DNA of 17,099 nucleotides from JBKPDV01 sp046728075 (GTDB lineage Bacteria; Acidobacteriota; Thermoanaerobaculia; UBA5066; Gp7-AA6), in assembly GCA_046728075.1 (NCBI GenBank), contig JBKPDV010000139.1:1-17099 (forward strand). The letters run 5' to 3'. Positions 14,362 through 17,099 of this stretch are shown here, in pieces; position 1 is the stretch's first letter; every line of letters starts with the position of its first letter. A program made the position numbers and the translations under genes. The notes beneath the pieces were generated by a model that searched no databases, was not told the origin of the DNA, and was given only the letters and a program-made list of their open reading frames with translations.

Positions 14362-14385
14362 GAGAGTTCGTCGTTGAATCTCTTT
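14362..14385 (+). terminator. Weak possible hairpin after the CNBD gene
   Basis: GAGAGTTC (14362-14369) and GAATCTC (14376-14382) pair with one bulge around a 6-base loop and are followed by only three T residues. The preceding bases CTGAGAATTGAGAG hint at degenerate 7-base units like those of the two heptamer hairpins. Weak evidence. Confidence 0.25.
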
Positions 14386-14417
14386 CCCGCCGCGTCCTCT
14401 CTCATTCTTTTCTTCCC

Positions 14418-14927
14418 ATGATTCGCGACATCATTCGCTTTGGAGACGACCGCCTGCTCGCCGAAAATCTCGCAGTCGAGCCGGAGTGGCCGGGGATGGC
14501 TGCCCTGCTGGCGGACATGATCGAGACGTGCCACGCCGCCCCGGGGATCGGCCTCGCGGCTCCGCAGATCGGCGTCAACCGCCGCGTCGCGATCATCGAC
14601 CTGACGGTCGGCCAGGATCCGAAAGCCCTGATCGTGCTCGTCAACCCCGTGATTCTGGAAACTTCCGGGGAGCAGAAAGAGGAAGAGGGATGCCTCTCCG
14701 TCCCCGATCTGACGGAGCGCGTCCTGCGGCCGGAGAAGGTGCGGGTGCGCGCGCGCGACGCGTCCGGGCTCGAGCGGGAGATCGAGGGAAGCGGTCTCCT
14801 CGCGCGCGCTCTCTGCCATGAGATCGACCACTTGAACTCGACCCTCTATGTCGATCGGCTGCGAGGCTTGAAGCGCGAGCTGACTAGAAAAAAGCTCGAG
14901 CGCCGCGCGGCTCGCGGATTCGCATGA
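14418..14927 (+). CDS. def: Peptide deformylase
   Basis: Peptide deformylase removes the formyl group from the N-terminal methionine of nascent proteins at the ribosome. The 169-residue protein has all three family motifs: GIGLAAPQ (43-50), EGCLS (90-94, Cys92 a metal ligand) and HEIDH (134-138, two His ligands and the catalytic Glu135). The length is typical. The usual HEIDHLxG is HEIDHLNS here, a minor variation. The C-terminus is strongly basic (RELTRKKLERRAARG). ATG 14418 lacks a good ribosome-binding site. The stop overlaps the cysS start as ATGA, so the two are translationally coupled. The common fmt neighbour is not here. Confidence 0.97.
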   Translation: MIRDIIRFGDDRLLAENLAVEPEWPGMAALLADMIETCHAAPGIGLAAPQIGVNRRVAIIDLTVGQDPKALIVLVNPVILETSGEQKEEEGCLSVPDLTERVLRPEKVRVRARDASGLEREIEGSGLLARALCHEIDHLNSTLYVDRLRGLKRELTRKKLERRAARGFA

Positions 14928-16324
14928 CGCTGCGCTTCTTCAACACCCTCGGCCGGGAAGTCCGCGACTTCGCCCCGCTCGAGGCCGGACACGTGCGCAT
15001 GTACACGTGCGGCCCGACGGTCTACAACGTCGCCCACATCGGGAACCTCCGGACTTTTGTCTTCGAGGACGTGCTGCGGCGGCATCTGAAGGCGGCCGGT
15101 CTCCGAGTCACGCAAATCATGAACCTGACCGACGTGGATGACAAAACCATCCGCGGAGCCGCCCAAGAGGGGTTGCCGCTTTTGGAGTTCACCGCCCGCT
15201 ACGCCGACGCCTTCTTCCGGGATCTGGAACGGCTGAACGTCGAGCCTGCCGAGAAATATCCGCGCGCCACCGATCACGTCCCCGAAATGATCGCGCTCAT
15301 CGAGAGGCTGCGCGACCGCGGGCACACCTATGAATCCGACGGCTCGGTCTGGTTCCGCATCTCGACCTTCCCCGGCTACGGCAAGCTCTCGCGGATCGAC
15401 CTCTCCCAGATGCGCCGGGGAGAGCGCGTGGCGGAAGACGAGTACGAGAAGGAAGACGTTCGCGACTTCGCGCTCTGGAAAGGCGCAAAGCCGGGAGAGC
15501 CGACGTGGGATTCTCCGTTCGGTCCCGGGCGCCCCGGCTGGCACATCGAGTGCTCGGCCATGAGCATGAAATACCTGGGCGAGCACTTCGACATCCACAC
15601 CGGCGCCGTCGACAATATTTTTCCGCACCACGAGAACGAGATCGCCCAGAGCGAGGGCGCGACGGGGCATCCCTTCGTGGAGTTCTGGCTGCACGCCGAG
15701 CACCTCGTCGTCGATGGCGAGAAGATGTCCAAGTCGAAAGGGAACTTCTACCTCCTGGACGATGTGCTCGCCCGTGAAAACAACCCGGCGGCGGTTCGAT
15801 ATCTGTTTCTCTCGGCCCCGTACCGCAAGAAGCTGAACTTCACCTGGGAAGCTCTGGCGGCGGCTGCCGCGGCGGTCGAGCGCATCCGCTCCGCGGCCGT
15901 GCGCCTCGAGGAGGTCGCCGCAGGGGCCGGGAACAAGCCGGGCTCTTTCCCGGCGGCCGATCGTTCGGAGAAGCTCCGATCCGATTTCCTCGCGGCCATG
16001 GGGGACGACCTGAATACGGCCGAGGCGCAAGGGGTTCTCTTTCCCTTCCTGCGCGAGCTCAACGCCGCAATCGACGATCGGTCGCTCGACGCGGAGGGAG
16101 CGCGCGTTGCCCGCGACGCCATCGCCTTCACCGATCGAGTCTTCGGAGTCCTCCCGGCGGCGCCCGAGATCCTCCCCGCCGAGATCGAGGCTCAGATCCA
16201 GGCCCGCAACGAGGCCCGCAAGCGCCGCGACTTCAAAGAAGCCGACCGCATCCGCGCCGAGCTCAGCGGCCGCGGCATCGTTCTCGAAGACGGCCCCGCC
16301 GGAACGAGGTGGAAGAAGGCGTGA
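14924..16324 (+). CDS. cysS: Cysteinyl-tRNA synthetase CysS
   Basis: A class Ia aminoacyl-tRNA synthetase, a zinc-dependent monomer that charges tRNA-Cys. The 466 residues begin MTLRFFNTLGREVRDF and show the HIGH-type motif HIGN (38-41) after CGPTVYNVA, the KMSKS loop at 267-271, and all four zinc ligands: Cys29, Cys210 (in IECSAMS), His235 and Glu239 (in HHENE). The C-terminal part contains the typical RNEARKRRDFKEADRIRAEL helix and ends GTRWKKA. Length is the family norm. ATG 14924 overlaps the def stop by four bases. The TGA at its end overlaps the GTG of the next gene, so def, cysS and the secreted protein form one coupled unit. Confidence 0.98.
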   Translation: MTLRFFNTLGREVRDFAPLEAGHVRMYTCGPTVYNVAHIGNLRTFVFEDVLRRHLKAAGLRVTQIMNLTDVDDKTIRGAAQEGLPLLEFTARYADAFFRDLERLNVEPAEKYPRATDHVPEMIALIERLRDRGHTYESDGSVWFRISTFPGYGKLSRIDLSQMRRGERVAEDEYEKEDVRDFALWKGAKPGEPTWDSPFGPGRPGWHIECSAMSMKYLGEHFDIHTGAVDNIFPHHENEIAQSEGATGHPFVEFWLHAEHLVVDGEKMSKSKGNFYLLDDVLARENNPAAVRYLFLSAPYRKKLNFTWEALAAAAAAVERIRSAAVRLEEVAAGAGNKPGSFPAADRSEKLRSDFLAAMGDDLNTAEAQGVLFPFLRELNAAIDDRSLDAEGARVARDAIAFTDRVFGVLPAAPEILPAEIEAQIQARNEARKRRDFKEADRIRAELSGRGIVLEDGPAGTRWKKA

Positions 16325-17099
16325 GGCGTCGACTCCTCGCAGTCTTCGCGCTGGCGATCGGCGCGGCACCGATGGCGGCGCAACCTCAAGAAAGCCCGTC
16401 GGACTGGCTCGAGGGCTTCAAAAGGAGGTTTCCTCCCGCGGAGAGGAATGCTGCGGCCGAGGAACTCGAAGGTCTGGCGCAGGCGTTGGGAATGAGACGA
16501 CCGCCGGGGCAGGAGCCTACCCCGGAGGCCAAGGAAACTCTCGATGCCTTCCAGCAGGCGGATTTCGGTACCTGGCTGGACACCCAAATGAAGGCGCCGG
16601 ACGACTCGATCGCCGCGCCGACGCCGAAGATGGAAGAGTTCCTGCGGGAACGGCGAGTGATCGTCTCTCGTATTGTTTCTCTTCTCGTGCGCGAGGTGCC
16701 CGATTGGGGGTTCGACACTCGGCTGCCGGACCAGAAACAGTGGCTCCCCGATGCCCTCAATACGGTGCGGATCAACCGGCTTCTCCTGTCGGCGGCTTTG
16801 GCGGAAGGGCGCCGAGGCCGGCACATCGAGGCGGGCGAGTATCTCGAGGCCTCCTGGTCGCTATCCGAGTCTTTCGCGCACCGGCCGGAATTGCGGTCGC
16901 TGATTATTGCGACCGCTCTTTGGAGATCGCAAGCCGGTGTACTTCGCAAGATGAGCGAATCTCCGTTCCAGTGGTTCGAACGACTCTCAGGGGAGGCTCC
17001 GCGCAAGCAGCTCGGCTCCGTGCTTCAGGTCGACTACCTCATCCCTCTCGCGTCCGCTCCCGAGGTTGCCTCAAAGGACTTTGTCGAGCGGCTGTCGGC
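16321..17099 (+). CDS. Secreted protein of unknown function, partial (3' end beyond window)
   Basis: An open frame starts at GTG 16321, overlapping the cysS stop as GTGA, and runs without a stop for 259 codons to the window edge. The N-terminus is a likely signal peptide (VRRRLLAVFALAIGAAPMAA, then QPQES), so the product is exported. After it come mostly helical, charged segments with several Trp residues (DWLEGFKRRFPPAERN, DFGTWLDTQMKAPDD, VPDWGFDTRLPDQKQW, and LEASWSLSESFAHRPELRS). I recognise no family. The regular helices in the last 100 residues could be a helical-repeat protein, but this is only an impression. Coupling to cysS is clear; functional linkage is not. Confidence 0.75.
   Translation, partial: MRRRLLAVFALAIGAAPMAAQPQESPSDWLEGFKRRFPPAERNAAAEELEGLAQALGMRRPPGQEPTPEAKETLDAFQQADFGTWLDTQMKAPDDSIAAPTPKMEEFLRERRVIVSRIVSLLVREVPDWGFDTRLPDQKQWLPDALNTVRINRLLLSAALAEGRRGRHIEAGEYLEASWSLSESFAHRPELRSLIIATALWRSQAGVLRKMSESPFQWFERLSGEAPRKQLGSVLQVDYLIPLASAPEVASKDFVERLS

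Noticed and set aside
14846..16369. Minus-strand open frame (507 codons) opposite cysS
   Set aside because: Shadow of a complete CysS with all zinc and nucleotide motifs.

Overview
This 17.1 kb window is high-GC bacterial chromosome, densely packed and mostly housekeeping. No tRNA, rRNA, CRISPR array, integrase or transposase gene was seen. Gene content (Si-specific transhydrogenase, FecR/DUF6600 exported protein, a cyclic-nucleotide-gated MscS channel) and the scattered TGTCAT-type palindromic repeat suggest an environmental Gram-negative-like lineage such as Acidobacteriota or a neighbouring phylum. That placement is inference only.

Left half (minus strand, read right to left): a small two-helix membrane protein, a ThiE/TenI-family protein, an MscS channel with a C-terminal cyclic-nucleotide-binding domain (CNBD) and acpS. 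A heptamer-built hairpin follows, then ileS-lspA-lgt (isoleucyl-tRNA synthetase plus two lipoprotein-maturation enzymes), a second heptamer-built hairpin, and an RluD-type pseudouridine synthase. Genes are coupled by 4-base GTGA overlaps or gaps of a few bases. One such junction (thiE/mscS) appears to have been opened by a perfect 17-bp tandem duplication.

Middle (plus strand): a soluble pyridine nucleotide transhydrogenase (sthA) whose frame runs on into an extra ~190-residue domain resembling DUF429, then a DoxX-like membrane protein and a tiny Lys/Arg-rich DUF6496-like protein. A convergent intergenic region follows with a TGTCAT palindromic element and a clear rho-independent terminator serving the minus-strand gene to its right.

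Right half: a minus-strand exported FecR/DUF6600 protein with a Trp/Tyr-rich core and a long Pro/Arg-rich tail, divergent from a plus-strand run of a stand-alone CNBD protein, peptide deformylase, cysteinyl-tRNA synthetase and a secreted protein of unknown function cut by the window end.

The most unusual items are the SthA-DUF429-like fusion, the ThiE/TenI protein lacking the Mg-binding aspartates, the two heptamer-built hairpins, and the 17-bp duplication. I did not find a defence system, secondary-metabolite cluster or complete mobile element.
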